From positions 806,001-870,000 of the forward strand of contig NZ_RQHT01000014.1 of assembly GCF_004770905.1 (NCBI RefSeq): a stretch of 64,000 bases of DNA, in the 5' to 3' direction. Source of the stretch: Leptospira bandrabouensis (GTDB lineage: Bacteria; Spirochaetota; Leptospiria; Leptospirales; Leptospiraceae). The stretch's first letter is position 1. Each line of letters begins with the position of its first letter. Made by a program: the position numbers and the translations under genes. Below are positions 17,463 to 26,569 of the stretch, in pieces. The notes beneath the pieces were generated by a model, which saw nothing but the letters and a program-made list of their open reading frames with translations, did not search any database and had not been told where the DNA came from.

Positions 17463-18446
17463 GTGAATCCTGAATTAAACAAAGAACAGCTCGAAGTTAT
17501 ATTTTCAAGGTATGGTAAAAATTGTAAAATTGTTTCGTTACAAGAGGAAGCCTCAACTCGACGGTATTTTCGCATAACGTTAAACAATGGAAGCGAAGAA
17601 GTTGTTTGTGCTGACTCAATCGTAAACGAAGATTTTATCATAATCTCTGAGTTTCTGAATGCCAATCAAATTCATGTTCCCAGAGTTTTGAATGTAAATA
17701 GAGAATTTGGACTCACGTTTATGAGTTTTGAAGGATTGGATGATTTTAGCTCTTACAATCTAAATAACTATAAACAGAAATTTCCTATCCTTATTGATTT
17801 AATTTTAAAATTACAGTCACTTGATCCACCTCCCTTAGTAAAAAATAGAAAGTTTGATACAGAAAAACTAAGCTTCGAAACCAACCTGACTTTGGAAAAA
17901 TTTGAAGATTTTCGAAGATTATACCAAATTAAAACAAATATTTCCAATGAAGCTAGGGCATTTATCGAAGAAACCGTTGCTTATTTGAACAAATATCCTG
18001 TGAATGTTTTTACTCATCGTGATTTTCATTGTCGTAATTTACTGGTATCACCTAATTATGATTATTCTTTGATTGATTTTCAAGATGCAAGGATGGGAGT
18101 TCCGCAATATGATCTTGCCTCTATTTTATATGATGCGTATTATCCATTACCAAGGGACTTTCGTTCGTTAATGTTAAAATCATTTCGTGATCGAAACATA
18201 GACCAATCAAAAAAATTTAATGATACATTTTATCTCCAAGCTCTGCAGCGGTCTTTCAAGGCTTTAGGAACATACTTTCGAATGGTTTCTGACCACGGTA
18301 AAGAAAAGTTCAAACCTTCTATCATTTCATGTTTAAACCAATTGGAGGAGATCATCCAATTAGGAATGTTTGCAGATTCATTGTACATTTTTGTTCGAAG
18401 TTTACGGGATGAATTAAGTCGTCATATGGAATTTAAAAATTTATGA
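17463..18446 (+). CDS. AmgK-like cell-wall amino-sugar kinase (APH fold)
   Basis: This is a 327-residue protein of the aminoglycoside-phosphotransferase fold. The catalytic loop is HRDFHCRN (185-192; Asp187 the likely base) and the metal-binding segment is LIDFQDARMG. The DFQDA form with the following VPQYDLASIL matches the COG3178 group. AmgK in that group phosphorylates N-acetylmuramate and GlcNAc at the anomeric carbon. The start is a GTG seven bases after the upstream kinase stop. The 3' end overlaps by ATGA with a MurU-like nucleotidyltransferase, the known functional partner. The pairing is the main reason for this call; homoserine or choline kinases are less likely. Confidence 0.8.
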   Translation: MNPELNKEQLEVIFSRYGKNCKIVSLQEEASTRRYFRITLNNGSEEVVCADSIVNEDFIIISEFLNANQIHVPRVLNVNREFGLTFMSFEGLDDFSSYNLNNYKQKFPILIDLILKLQSLDPPPLVKNRKFDTEKLSFETNLTLEKFEDFRRLYQIKTNISNEARAFIEETVAYLNKYPVNVFTHRDFHCRNLLVSPNYDYSLIDFQDARMGVPQYDLASILYDAYYPLPRDFRSLMLKSFRDRNIDQSKKFNDTFYLQALQRSFKALGTYFRMVSDHGKEKFKPSIISCLNQLEEIIQLGMFADSLYIFVRSLRDELSRHMEFKNL

Positions 18447-19165
18447 ATGCCTTTGTTTTAGCGGCGGGATTTGGCAAAAGAATGGGAACTCTTACGGAAA
18501 ATTGCCCCAAACCTCTGTTAAAGATTCAGAATATCACTCTCCTTGATTATAGTCTTTATCTACTCGATCAATGGAAAGTTTCTAAAGTTTGGATCAACAC
18601 TCATTACTTAGGGGAACAGATAAAAAACCATATCGAAAAATTTATCAAATTTCCCATTGAATTATTAGAAGAAAAAAATGAAATCTTAGGAACTGCTGGA
18701 GGCATTCGTACTGGATTAACAGACGAACTTTTGAAAGAACCAATTTTTTTAATAAACCCAGATACCCTTTTTTTTCCAGATCCAAGTTTTAAACCAAAAA
18801 CTAAATTATCCAATCATACAAAAATTCATTTATATTTATTGCCTGCACCTCCTAATCAAAGTTATACAAAAATTGATATTGGTGAAAAAGGGGAATTAAC
18901 CTTTGGTAATGGAAATTATTATTATATAGGACTTGCATTACTTAATCCTCAATGTCTTTCTCATTTAGAGAAAAATAAATACTACGACCTTTCTGATATT
19001 TTTAAAGAATGTGCGGAGCGTAAAGAAATTACCGGAGAAGTTTTCTCCGGTCGAGTTCTCGATTTGGGTACAAAAGAACTTTGGGAAACCTATTTCAAAA
19101 CTGATATTTTTGGAGAAGAAATTTCGAAAATTCAAGTTTTCCTTAAATCTTCATATATGACTTAA
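18443..19165 (+). CDS. MurU-like sugar-1-phosphate nucleotidyltransferase
   Basis: This is a 240-residue nucleotidyltransferase of the NTP-transferase family. The N-terminal NTP loop is LAAGFGKRMG, followed by PKPLLKI. GTAGGIRTG is near 76-84 and the metal-binding Asp lies in LINPDTLFF. In the AmgK-MurU pathway this enzyme makes UDP-MurNAc from MurNAc-1-phosphate, bypassing de novo UDP-MurNAc synthesis. Size and position directly behind an AmgK homologue fit that role; a mannose-1-phosphate guanylyltransferase-type activity is the alternative. It is the last gene of the operon and converges on pgi, with a 15-base overlap of the 3' ends. Confidence 0.78.
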   Translation: MNAFVLAAGFGKRMGTLTENCPKPLLKIQNITLLDYSLYLLDQWKVSKVWINTHYLGEQIKNHIEKFIKFPIELLEEKNEILGTAGGIRTGLTDELLKEPIFLINPDTLFFPDPSFKPKTKLSNHTKIHLYLLPAPPNQSYTKIDIGEKGELTFGNGNYYYIGLALLNPQCLSHLEKNKYYDLSDIFKECAERKEITGEVFSGRVLDLGTKELWETYFKTDIFGEEISKIQVFLKSSYMT

Positions 19166-20494
19166 GATTTCCTGTTTACGTTTTTCATATCCCTTTTTGC
19201 CAAGCAAAGCAAACATATTGTTTTTATAGTCTTCTACACCTGGTTGATCAAATGGATTTACACCTAACATATAACCGGAGATCCCACATGCAAATTCAAA
19301 GAAATACAATAGTTCTCCAATGACTTCTTCGGTTAACCCAGGTAAAATTATTTCTAAACAAGGTACACCCCCATCTTTATGCGCAACGAGAGTACCAAGC
19401 ATCGCACTCTGATTCACTTCAGAAAGTTTTTTGCCAGCCAAATAATTGAGGCCATCTCGATCGTCTTCCTTTTCAGTAAGATAAACATCTTGTTTTGGAG
19501 ATTCCACTTTAATAGTGGTTTCCATCAATTGGCGCTCACCATCTTGGATGTACTGTCCCATCGAATGAAGGTCTGTTGTAAACTGAACTGATGCTGGAAA
19601 AATTCCCTTTCCACTCTTCCCTTCACTTTCACCAAACAGTTGTTTCCACCACTCAGATACAAATGACAAAGCTGGTGTATAACTCACAAAGATTTCAATT
19701 TTTTTACCATTGGCATATAAGGAATTTCGAATCGCTGCATACAATGCCGCAATGTTTCCTTCAAAGGCTGATTTAGCCTTTAGCTCTGCTTCCATTTGTT
19801 TGGCACCATCGATCAGTTTATTGATACTGAAGCCGGCAGCCGCAATAGGCAGCAACCCAACAGGAGTAAACACAGAGTAACGTCCACCCACATCGTCTGG
19901 AATGACGAAGGTAGGAAATCCATATTCATCCGCGAGTTGTTTTAGAGCTCCTTTATGTTTGTCAGTTGTTGCAAAAACACGGTTTTTAACATTTTCTCTT
20001 CCATATTTACGTTCTAATAGAGAGAGTAACAAACGAAAGGCGATCGCTGGTTCTGTAGTTGTTCCAGATTTAGAAATAACATTCACTGAAAATTCTTTGT
20101 TTTCTAAAAAGGCCAATAATCGTGAGTGATAGTCCGCATCCAAGTGGTGACCCGCATATATAATTTTTACGGATTTTTTATGTAGTTCATTTGCACTAAA
20201 TTCAGGAGTTAAGGCCTCAATGACAGCACGAGCCCCGAGATAACTTCCACCAATTCCGACAACAACCAAATATTGCGAATGAGATTGAATGGTTTCTGCT
20301 GCTTTTCGAATCATTTGAAGGTCATCCGAAGTCGTTTCTCTTGGAAGATCCACCCATCCTAAAAATTCATTTCCAAGTCCCGTTTTTTCGAGAAGAGTTT
20401 GTCTCGCTTTCTCAGCCTTTTCCAATTCTTTCTGGATAACTGTTTCAGCGATAAAAGATTTAACAAAACGGTCCGAAATTTTTAAGTTCGACAT
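19151..20494 (-). CDS. pgi: glucose-6-phosphate isomerase
   Basis: This enzyme interconverts glucose-6-phosphate and fructose-6-phosphate. Its 447 residues match the short bacterial form (about 450 in Bacillus) rather than the 550-residue type. Visible landmarks are GIGGSYLGARAVIEAL near 78-93, VISKSGTTTEPA near 139-150 (phosphate binding), DVGGRYSVFTPVGLLP near 202-217 and the C-terminal GVNPFDQPGVE with the Lys-bearing end. AAGGATCG stands seven bases before the ATG. It is divergent from galK across a very short spacer. Confidence 0.96.
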   Translation of the reverse strand: MSNLKISDRFVKSFIAETVIQKELEKAEKARQTLLEKTGLGNEFLGWVDLPRETTSDDLQMIRKAAETIQSHSQYLVVVGIGGSYLGARAVIEALTPEFSANELHKKSVKIIYAGHHLDADYHSRLLAFLENKEFSVNVISKSGTTTEPAIAFRLLLSLLERKYGRENVKNRVFATTDKHKGALKQLADEYGFPTFVIPDDVGGRYSVFTPVGLLPIAAAGFSINKLIDGAKQMEAELKAKSAFEGNIAALYAAIRNSLYANGKKIEIFVSYTPALSFVSEWWKQLFGESEGKSGKGIFPASVQFTTDLHSMGQYIQDGERQLMETTIKVESPKQDVYLTEKEDDRDGLNYLAGKKLSEVNQSAMLGTLVAHKDGGVPCLEIILPGLTEEVIGELLYFFEFACGISGYMLGVNPFDQPGVEDYKNNMFALLGKKGYEKRKQEILSHI

Positions 20495-20538
20495 AACAAC
20501 GATCCTTGAATAAAGTATGGCATCGAAAGGAAGATGAA

Positions 20539-21708
20539 GTGGATTCTTTTAGAAGTAAAGAAAATTTGAATCGATTTGAATCAATATTTGGAAAAACAAA
20601 CCGTCCCCCTCGTTTGTTCCAAGCACCTGCTAGAATCAATATAATTGGGGAACATGTTGATTATTTAGGTGGAATCGTACTTCCCGCAGCCATAGATTTT
20701 GCCGTCCAAGTTTATCTTCGTCCCAATGACACATCTTCATATCATTTATACTCTGTTACCTATAATGAAACGGTAGAATTAAAAAAACCACTCGGACCAA
20801 ATCCAAAATCACCCTGGGCCGATTATATCTCTGGTGTCATATCTGAAATAGAAAAGTTGGGCCATACCATCCCAGGGTTTGATCTATTAGTGGATGGAAA
20901 TATTCCGCAAGGTTCAGGGCTTTCTTCTTCAGCCGCTTTTGAAGTGGTCACAGGTTATTCGATCAATGAAACTTTTGGGTTACACCTTTCACGAGAAGAG
21001 ATTGCTCTTATTGGACAACGAGCTGAGAATCATTTTGTCGGAACCAAATGTGGGATCATGGATCAATTCATAATCGCTGTGGGAAAACAAGATGATTGTA
21101 TCTCGTTAAATACCGAAACTCTAAAATACACTTACCACCATTTTGATTTGGGTGATTATGAATTCTACCTTATCAATTCGAACGTAAAACATAGTCTGAA
21201 GGACAGTGCTTACAACCAAAGACGATCAGAATGTGAATCGGCTTTGGTAAAAATTAAAGCAAAGTATCCAAATTTTACACAATTGTACGACGTAAATCTT
21301 TCTGAATCGGAATTAGAAAACTGTCACCTAACAAAAGAAGAATTTAAAAGAACAAAACATGTTACTTCAGAAAGGGAAAGAACAAAAGTGGTCATTGATG
21401 GTTTAGAATCTGGTAATTTTAAAGAAGTTGGATCTTCACTGTTTCAAACACATTGGTCTTTATCTAAAGAATTTGAAGTCTCTTGTCCAGAAACTGATTT
21501 CATTGTTGATTCTTTGCAGAGTATGGGCGTCACTGGAGCAAGAATGATTGGTGGTGGTTTCGGTGGATGCGTACTCGTACTAGATACCAAAGATCATTTT
21601 TATAAAATAGAAGACGTTTTGAAAAAAAGTTATCAACAAAAGTTTAATATTGCGTTAGACTTTTATAAGTTTCAAATTTCAGACGGGGTTAAGGAAATTT
21701 CATTATGA
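20539..21708 (+). CDS. galK: galactokinase
   Basis: This GHMP kinase phosphorylates galactose at C1. It has 389 residues from the GTG at 20539, which I prefer because AAAGGAAG lies at proper spacing. An in-frame TTG at 20506 has no such site. The substrate signature is APARINIIGEHVDYLGG, the ATP loop is PQGSGLSSSAAFEV, the catalytic-base region is GTKCGIMDQF, and the C-terminal GHMP motif is GARMIGGGFGGC. No galT or galE is adjacent. The 3' end overlaps by ATGA with a STAS-domain gene. Confidence 0.9.
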   Translation: MDSFRSKENLNRFESIFGKTNRPPRLFQAPARINIIGEHVDYLGGIVLPAAIDFAVQVYLRPNDTSSYHLYSVTYNETVELKKPLGPNPKSPWADYISGVISEIEKLGHTIPGFDLLVDGNIPQGSGLSSSAAFEVVTGYSINETFGLHLSREEIALIGQRAENHFVGTKCGIMDQFIIAVGKQDDCISLNTETLKYTYHHFDLGDYEFYLINSNVKHSLKDSAYNQRRSECESALVKIKAKYPNFTQLYDVNLSESELENCHLTKEEFKRTKHVTSERERTKVVIDGLESGNFKEVGSSLFQTHWSLSKEFEVSCPETDFIVDSLQSMGVTGARMIGGGFGGCVLVLDTKDHFYKIEDVLKKSYQQKFNIALDFYKFQISDGVKEISL

Positions 21709-22097
21709 TTGAAAACTGGAGTGATTACACAGTTGAAAGTGGAGACTTCAAAATGGAAGTTCTCCATCAGAGATTTGTCCCCCTCCCTGAATCCTCAGTT
21801 TATTTTGAATTGTCTGGAGAAATTAATCTATACAATTCACAAATCATGAAAGAAAATTTGGAAATTCTAATCTCCAAAGGAATCAATTTTATTTTTTTAA
21901 ACTTTGAACAAGTCAGTTATATTGATAGTTCTGGACTCGGTGTTTGTTTAGGAATTCATTCCAAACTTATGAAACAAAAAGGCTTTATAAGAATCATATC
22001 CCCTTCAGAAAAAGTAAGATATGTGTTAGAACTAACAAAACTTAGGAGCTTGCTCCAAATTTTTCCGACTTTGGAACAAGCTGTGAAAACCGACTAA
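21705..22097 (+). CDS. STAS-domain anti-sigma-factor antagonist
   Basis: This is a 130-residue protein with one STAS domain. The phosphoswitch is YIDSSGLGVCLG (near 76-87), with the intact Asp-Ser-Ser motif where partner kinases phosphorylate SpoIIAA-type proteins. An N-terminal extension of about 25 residues precedes the domain. The gene is translationally coupled to galK by an ATGA overlap, an odd partnership. It converges with mtnP, overlapping by four bases. No anti-sigma kinase or phosphatase gene is nearby, so its partner must be elsewhere. Confidence 0.9.
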   Translation: MIENWSDYTVESGDFKMEVLHQRFVPLPESSVYFELSGEINLYNSQIMKENLEILISKGINFIFLNFEQVSYIDSSGLGVCLGIHSKLMKQKGFIRIISPSEKVRYVLELTKLRSLLQIFPTLEQAVKTD

Positions 22098-22957
22098 AAG
22101 TAGGTTGGGAAAAGATATTTTAATTTGTTAATTTGTTCCTGATTTCTTTTTTCCGGAGCAGTCACCAACGAAAACTTTGTACTTCCTACAAGACTTGTAT
22201 CATCCGATTTTCCTAGAAAATCAATGAGAGCCGATAGTAACTTCTTAGCTGTATCTGCATTGGCACTTAAGTTCGCAAGAACCATTTCCAATGTGACATG
22301 GGCTTCATCTTCCTTCCAACAATCGTAATCCGTTGACATACAAACCATTTGGTAAAGAATCTCTGCTTCTCTTGCTAGTTTTGCTTCTGGAAGGACAGTC
22401 ATGTTGATGATATCTGCTCCCCAAGATCTATACATATGAGATTCGGCTCTTGTTGAAAACAATGGACCTTCCATACAAATGAGTGTTTTGTTGGAATGAA
22501 TGGGAAGGTTGATGAGTTTTGCTGCTTCTTCTACTTTTTTACCGAGGCCTGGTGAAAATGGATCTGCAAAGGGAGCATGTGCCACCATACCATTTTCAAA
22601 AAAAGTTGCTGCGCGCGCTTTTGTGCGGTCAATGATTTGTGAAGGAATCACAAAATCTCTTGGAGCAATTTCTTGGCGTAAACTTCCGACAGAACTGAAT
22701 GCAATGATTTCTTCTACGCCTAACTGTTTTAATGCGGCAATATTGGCTCGGGCCGGAACTTCACTTGGATTTAAAAAATGTCCTTTTCCATGTCTTGGCA
22801 AAAACGCAATTTCTTTACCTTTAAAACGACCAATGGTGATCGTGTCCGATGGTTTGCCCCAGGGAGTTTCTGGATGGATTTCTTTGATAATTTCCATTCC
22901 ATCAATTGAATATAGGCCCGTTCCACCAATGACCCCGATTTTCACTACATTTGCCAT
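22094..22957 (-). CDS. mtnP: S-methyl-5'-thioadenosine phosphorylase
   Basis: This enzyme splits methylthioadenosine (from polyamine and other SAM-consuming reactions) into adenine and methylthioribose-1-phosphate. The 287 residues belong to the trimeric PNP/MTAP family. GVIGGTGLYSIDGME opens the protein, RHGKGH with NPSEVPARANIAAL follows near 55-75, and CMEGPLFSTRAE and INMTVLPEAKLAREAE bind the substrate. MTVLPEAKLA with SxDYDCWKEDE favours MTAP over purine nucleoside phosphorylase. AAGAGGA precedes the ATG. Confidence 0.92.
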   Translation of the reverse strand: MANVVKIGVIGGTGLYSIDGMEIIKEIHPETPWGKPSDTITIGRFKGKEIAFLPRHGKGHFLNPSEVPARANIAALKQLGVEEIIAFSSVGSLRQEIAPRDFVIPSQIIDRTKARAATFFENGMVAHAPFADPFSPGLGKKVEEAAKLINLPIHSNKTLICMEGPLFSTRAESHMYRSWGADIINMTVLPEAKLAREAEILYQMVCMSTDYDCWKEDEAHVTLEMVLANLSANADTAKKLLSALIDFLGKSDDTSLVGSTKFSLVTAPEKRNQEQINKLKYLFPTYF

Positions 22958-23049
22958 ATGAATCCTCTTAAAGTGCAGTTTTCCCCCAACGATTTTGGTT
23001 GCATTCGTTTTTTACATTCGAAGACTGTAGAATGCTCATGGGAGAATTC

Positions 23050-24483
23050 ATGAAATCCAAAATATTGTCCTTAACCACTCTCACACTCCTGATCTTTACA
23101 GCGGGAATTACCTCTGATTCTGCTTTTGACATGTCCACACAGTCGGACCGCAAATCAGTCAGTGTTACCATTTACAATGGAGGCATAGGTCTTGTAAGGG
23201 AAACTCGTCAATTGAATTTATCAAAAGGAATTCGAACTTTACGTTTCGAAGATGTTCCTTCTCAAATCATCCCACAAACAGTAAGAGTGAAGGGAGAAGA
23301 TCCTAAAAAACTCACAGTCTTTGAACAGAACTACGAATACGATTTAATTTCACCAGAACGGTTGATGGACAAATACATTGGAAAAGAAGTCACCCTTTAC
23401 AATGAAACCAAAGAGAAAACCACATCCGTCAAAGCGACCCTGATTTCAAACAATGGAAACCCAGTGTATAAAATTGGAGATGAAATTTCTCTTGGATACA
23501 ACGGAAGAGTGACTGTTCCTACCATTCCTGAAAATCTTTTTGCAAAACCTACACTCGTTTGGAAATTGAAAAACGATTTAGAAAAGGAACAAACCTTAGA
23601 AGTTTCTTACCAAACGAATGGACTTGGTTGGTCGGCCGATTATATCCTTGTTTTGGATAAAGAGGAAAATCTCTGCGGTCTGAACTCTTGGGTGACTTTA
23701 AATAACAACTCAGGCGCTGAATTTAAGAACGCAACTTTACAACTCGTAGCAGGAAAGGTGAATTTAATCTCCAACCAAACGAATACCTATGCAATGCAAC
23801 CTCGCTCCGTCAAAAAAACAATGATGAAAGAGTATGATGAGTCTGTTGCAGCACCGGAATTCAACCAAGAGAATTTGTCTGAATATTATTTATATACTTT
23901 AGACCAACCAACAAACATTGGTTACAACCAAACTAAACAGGTCCAATTGTTTCAATCAGAAGGAATCGAAATCAAAAAGTATTTTGTTTTTGAAAACCTA
24001 CCCATGTATGAGGGAAATGAAAAAAATTTCAATAACGCAACCATCAAATACATCTTCAAAAATGCGAAGAAAAACAATTTAGGTCGCCCTCTCCCACAAG
24101 GGACCATTCGTGTTTTCAAAGCAGATTCCAAAGGACGCCAACAACTTCTAGGTGAAGATACAATCGATCACACTCCTGAAAACGAAGAAGTGAAAATTCG
24201 AACAGGCCAAGCCTTTGATGTAGTGGCAAATGGGAAACGACTCTCAAGCGAAGTGTTCAAACTTTCTCGTGGAGATAAATCAACCTACTCCGCAGAAATC
24301 CGAAATAGAAAAAAAGAAGAAATCGAAGTTCGGTTTTATGCAAGCCTATGGGGTGATTGGACGATCACAAAATCTTCCCATAAATTTACAAAAGAATCCT
24401 CAACAAGAGCTTATACAGACGTTCCTTTAAAACCAAATGAAACTGTGAATGTAGAATATACTGTAGAGACTAAGTACCACTAA
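23050..24483 (+). CDS. secreted DUF4139-domain protein
   Basis: This is a 477-residue exported protein. I chose the ATG at 23050 because GGAG lies five bases upstream and a clean Sec signal follows (KSKILSLTTLTLLIFTAG). SVTIYNGGIGLVRETRQL and the body with LEVSYQTNGLGWSADYILVLD match the DUF4139 family. Those proteins share an N-terminal beta region and a C-terminal domain ending in NETVNVEYTVE. Their molecular role is not established; an envelope or extracellular location is inferred. The stop overlaps the next ATG (TAATG), so it is coupled to the CrtI-like oxidoreductase. Confidence 0.82.
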   Translation: MKSKILSLTTLTLLIFTAGITSDSAFDMSTQSDRKSVSVTIYNGGIGLVRETRQLNLSKGIRTLRFEDVPSQIIPQTVRVKGEDPKKLTVFEQNYEYDLISPERLMDKYIGKEVTLYNETKEKTTSVKATLISNNGNPVYKIGDEISLGYNGRVTVPTIPENLFAKPTLVWKLKNDLEKEQTLEVSYQTNGLGWSADYILVLDKEENLCGLNSWVTLNNNSGAEFKNATLQLVAGKVNLISNQTNTYAMQPRSVKKTMMKEYDESVAAPEFNQENLSEYYLYTLDQPTNIGYNQTKQVQLFQSEGIEIKKYFVFENLPMYEGNEKNFNNATIKYIFKNAKKNNLGRPLPQGTIRVFKADSKGRQQLLGEDTIDHTPENEEVKIRTGQAFDVVANGKRLSSEVFKLSRGDKSTYSAEIRNRKKEEIEVRFYASLWGDWTITKSSHKFTKESSTRAYTDVPLKPNETVNVEYTVETKYH

Positions 24484-26069
24484 TGGAAAATAAATATGAC
24501 GTAATCATTATTGGTTCTGGTATTGGTGGCCTCACAGCCGCCTCTATCCTTTCTCAAGTTGCCAAAAAGAAAGTACTAGTTCTGGAACGTCATTTTAAGT
24601 TAGGCGGTTTCACTCATACCTTCAAACGACTTGGAAAGTTTGAGTGGGATGTGGGAATTCATTATATTGGGGACTTAGCCGAAGGTTCAATGTTACGAAC
24701 TCTTTTTGATTCCATCACCAGAAAAGGTGTGAAATGGAACAAAATGCAAGAGCCATTCGAAGTTTTCGATTATCCCGGTTTTAGTTTTCCTGTGTATGGA
24801 AAAAAAGAAAAATTTGTATCAGACTTAAAACTTAAGTTTCCTTTAGAATCCGAAGCCATTGACAGATACTTTCGGGATGTCGAAACCTTTACCCAATGGT
24901 TTGGAAGGCATTTTACTCTCAAAGCCTTACCATCCGTATTCGAAAAGGCTGCCAAGTTTTTAAACTTAAACCATATCCCCACTCCTTATATCACCACCAA
25001 AGAATATATGGATACCCATATTCAGGATGAAAACTTAAGGGCACTTCTTTGTTCGCAGTGGGGTGATTATGGTCTTCCTCCAGCTACATCCTCCTTTGCC
25101 ATCCATTCCATGATTGTGGCGCATTACTTTAACGGTGGTTATTTTCCCATTGGTGGTTCATCCAAAATTGTCGAATCCATTGAACCCATTGTGGAAGAAA
25201 ACGGTGGGAGCTTAAAAATCCTTCATACAGTCAAAGAAATCCTTCTCGAAGGAGATAAAGCAGTCGGTGTGAAAGTTGAAGTCCAAAAAGGAAAAACTTT
25301 TTCTGAACAGGAATATTTTGCAGATGTGATTGTTTCGGATGCAGGTGCATATACCACCTACAACAAACTATTACCAAAAGAATATTCCTCTTCCTTCCAA
25401 AAACCTTTGGAAACTCTTAGCACCCAAGGAACGACATCCATCACATTGTATATTGGGTTTAAAGAATCTCCTACAAAACTCGGATTCCACGGCGAAAACC
25501 ATTGGATCTTCCCTGACACAAACCATGACGCTAGTTATGCGAAACGAAATGATTTGGCGGAGGGAAAACCTCCAATGATGTATCTTTCCTTTCCTTCTTT
25601 AAAAAATCCGGAAGCAGAAGGCCACACCGCAGAAGCAATTAGTTTTGCCGACTACTCCCTATTTGCCAAATGGAAGGACGAACCATGGAAAAAACGGGGA
25701 GAAGAATACAGCCAACTCAAAGAAACCATCACCGAAGGGATGTTAGAATTTTTAGAAAAACGATTTCCTGGATTCCGCGATTTAATCGAATTCACAGAAC
25801 TCTCCACACCCATCACAACCGAATTTTTTACGGGACACAAAGAAGGCTCCATTTACGGACTTTCCTGTACACCGGAACGCTTTAAACAAGAATGGTTAGG
25901 TGTGAGGACAACGATCAAAAATCTTTACCTAACGGGAGCTGATGCCTGCTCTCCTGGTGTGGCTGGTGCCTTGATGGGCGGTGTAGCAGCTTCTTCTGTG
26001 GTTTTGGGGCTGACAGGGACTCTTCGGCTGATGAAAGAACTTTTCCAAAAGAGCCAAGAAACCAGTTGA
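24483..26069 (+). CDS. CrtI/RetSat-like FAD-dependent oxidoreductase
   Basis: This is a 528-residue flavoprotein of the phytoene desaturase / carotenoid isomerase / retinol saturase superfamily. The N-terminal dinucleotide fold is VIIIGSGIGGLTAASIL followed by VLERHFKLGGFTHTF. FNGGYFPIGGSSKIV in the middle and LYLTGADACSPGVAGALMGG near 485-504 are typical of this superfamily. It is translationally coupled to the DUF4139 gene. Related proteins act on polyenes or other lipids; no carotenoid synthase gene is nearby, so the substrate is open. A MarR gene with its own promoter follows. Confidence 0.88.
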   Translation: MENKYDVIIIGSGIGGLTAASILSQVAKKKVLVLERHFKLGGFTHTFKRLGKFEWDVGIHYIGDLAEGSMLRTLFDSITRKGVKWNKMQEPFEVFDYPGFSFPVYGKKEKFVSDLKLKFPLESEAIDRYFRDVETFTQWFGRHFTLKALPSVFEKAAKFLNLNHIPTPYITTKEYMDTHIQDENLRALLCSQWGDYGLPPATSSFAIHSMIVAHYFNGGYFPIGGSSKIVESIEPIVEENGGSLKILHTVKEILLEGDKAVGVKVEVQKGKTFSEQEYFADVIVSDAGAYTTYNKLLPKEYSSSFQKPLETLSTQGTTSITLYIGFKESPTKLGFHGENHWIFPDTNHDASYAKRNDLAEGKPPMMYLSFPSLKNPEAEGHTAEAISFADYSLFAKWKDEPWKKRGEEYSQLKETITEGMLEFLEKRFPGFRDLIEFTELSTPITTEFFTGHKEGSIYGLSCTPERFKQEWLGVRTTIKNLYLTGADACSPGVAGALMGGVAASSVVLGLTGTLRLMKELFQKSQETS

Positions 26070-26094
26070 CAATTGGTTTAAGATTTGATAGTTT
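26066..26094 (+). promoter_or_regulatory. predicted promoter of the MarR gene
   Basis: A perfect TTGACA hexamer (26066-26071, overlapping the stop of the upstream gene) is followed after 17 bases by TAGTTT (26089-26094). The latter overlaps an operator-like element. No Shine-Dalgarno sequence is visible before the ATG at 26107. Confidence 0.45.
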
Positions 26095-26106
26095 GATATT
26101 AAATTA
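26087..26106. promoter_or_regulatory. operator-like element 1 (AGTTTRATATYAAATY)
   Basis: The core TTTGATATTAAA (26092-26103) is an imperfect palindrome centred on ATAT. It sits between the -10 region and the start codon of the MarR gene. The same element, 17 of 20 bases identical in the same orientation, occurs at 49098-49117. The position suggests autorepression by the MarR protein. Confidence 0.55.
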
Positions 26107-26568
26107 ATGGGAACAAAATTCAAAGGATCTAAAAAAGAAGTACAGGCACTCGATGCGTTTATTAAATTAAAACGCGCTGCCGAATCTCTGTCTTCCCGAC
26201 TCATTTCTGAGTTTACTAAGTGGAGCATCTCAGAAAGCCAATTCGGGGTTTTAGAGACTTTGTACCACTTGGGTCCACTCTGTCAAAAAGACTTGGGTGA
26301 CAAAATCCTCAAAAGTACGGGAAACATCACCCTTGTGATTGATAACCTGGAAAAAAGAAATCTTGTAGAACGTGTTCGCGGTGTGGAAGACCGAAGGTTT
26401 ATTTCTGTCCACCTAACAGCTGAAGGAAAAAAACTCATCGAACAAATTTTTCCTGACCATGTGAAACGAATTACTTCTGAATTTGCAGTATTGTCTCCAG
26501 AGGAACAAGAGTTACTCGGTAAAATCTGCAAAAAACTCGGTAAAAAAACCGAAGCCATCTGTAAGTAA
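26107..26568 (+). CDS. MarR-family transcriptional regulator
   Basis: This is a 153-residue winged-helix regulator. The DNA-binding region runs from GVLETLYHLGPLCQKDLGDKIL through the recognition helix KSTGNITLVIDNLEKRNLVER to the wing RGVEDRRFISVHLT. Flanking helices form the dimer domain. It resembles the MhqR/YusO-like group linked to quinone and aromatic stress. Cys59 lies just before the recognition region and could be a redox or electrophile sensor; this is inference. Its promoter carries an element that reappears upstream of the dioxygenase/carboxylesterase operon at 49.1 kb, making that operon its best candidate target. Confidence 0.9.
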   Translation: MGTKFKGSKKEVQALDAFIKLKRAAESLSSRLISEFTKWSISESQFGVLETLYHLGPLCQKDLGDKILKSTGNITLVIDNLEKRNLVERVRGVEDRRFISVHLTAEGKKLIEQIFPDHVKRITSEFAVLSPEEQELLGKICKKLGKKTEAICK

Positions 26569-26569
26569 T

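Noticed and set aside
22500..22961. 153-codon forward frame opposite mtnP
   Set aside because: It is the antisense shadow of a well-conserved enzyme gene, has no ribosome site and no recognisable product.
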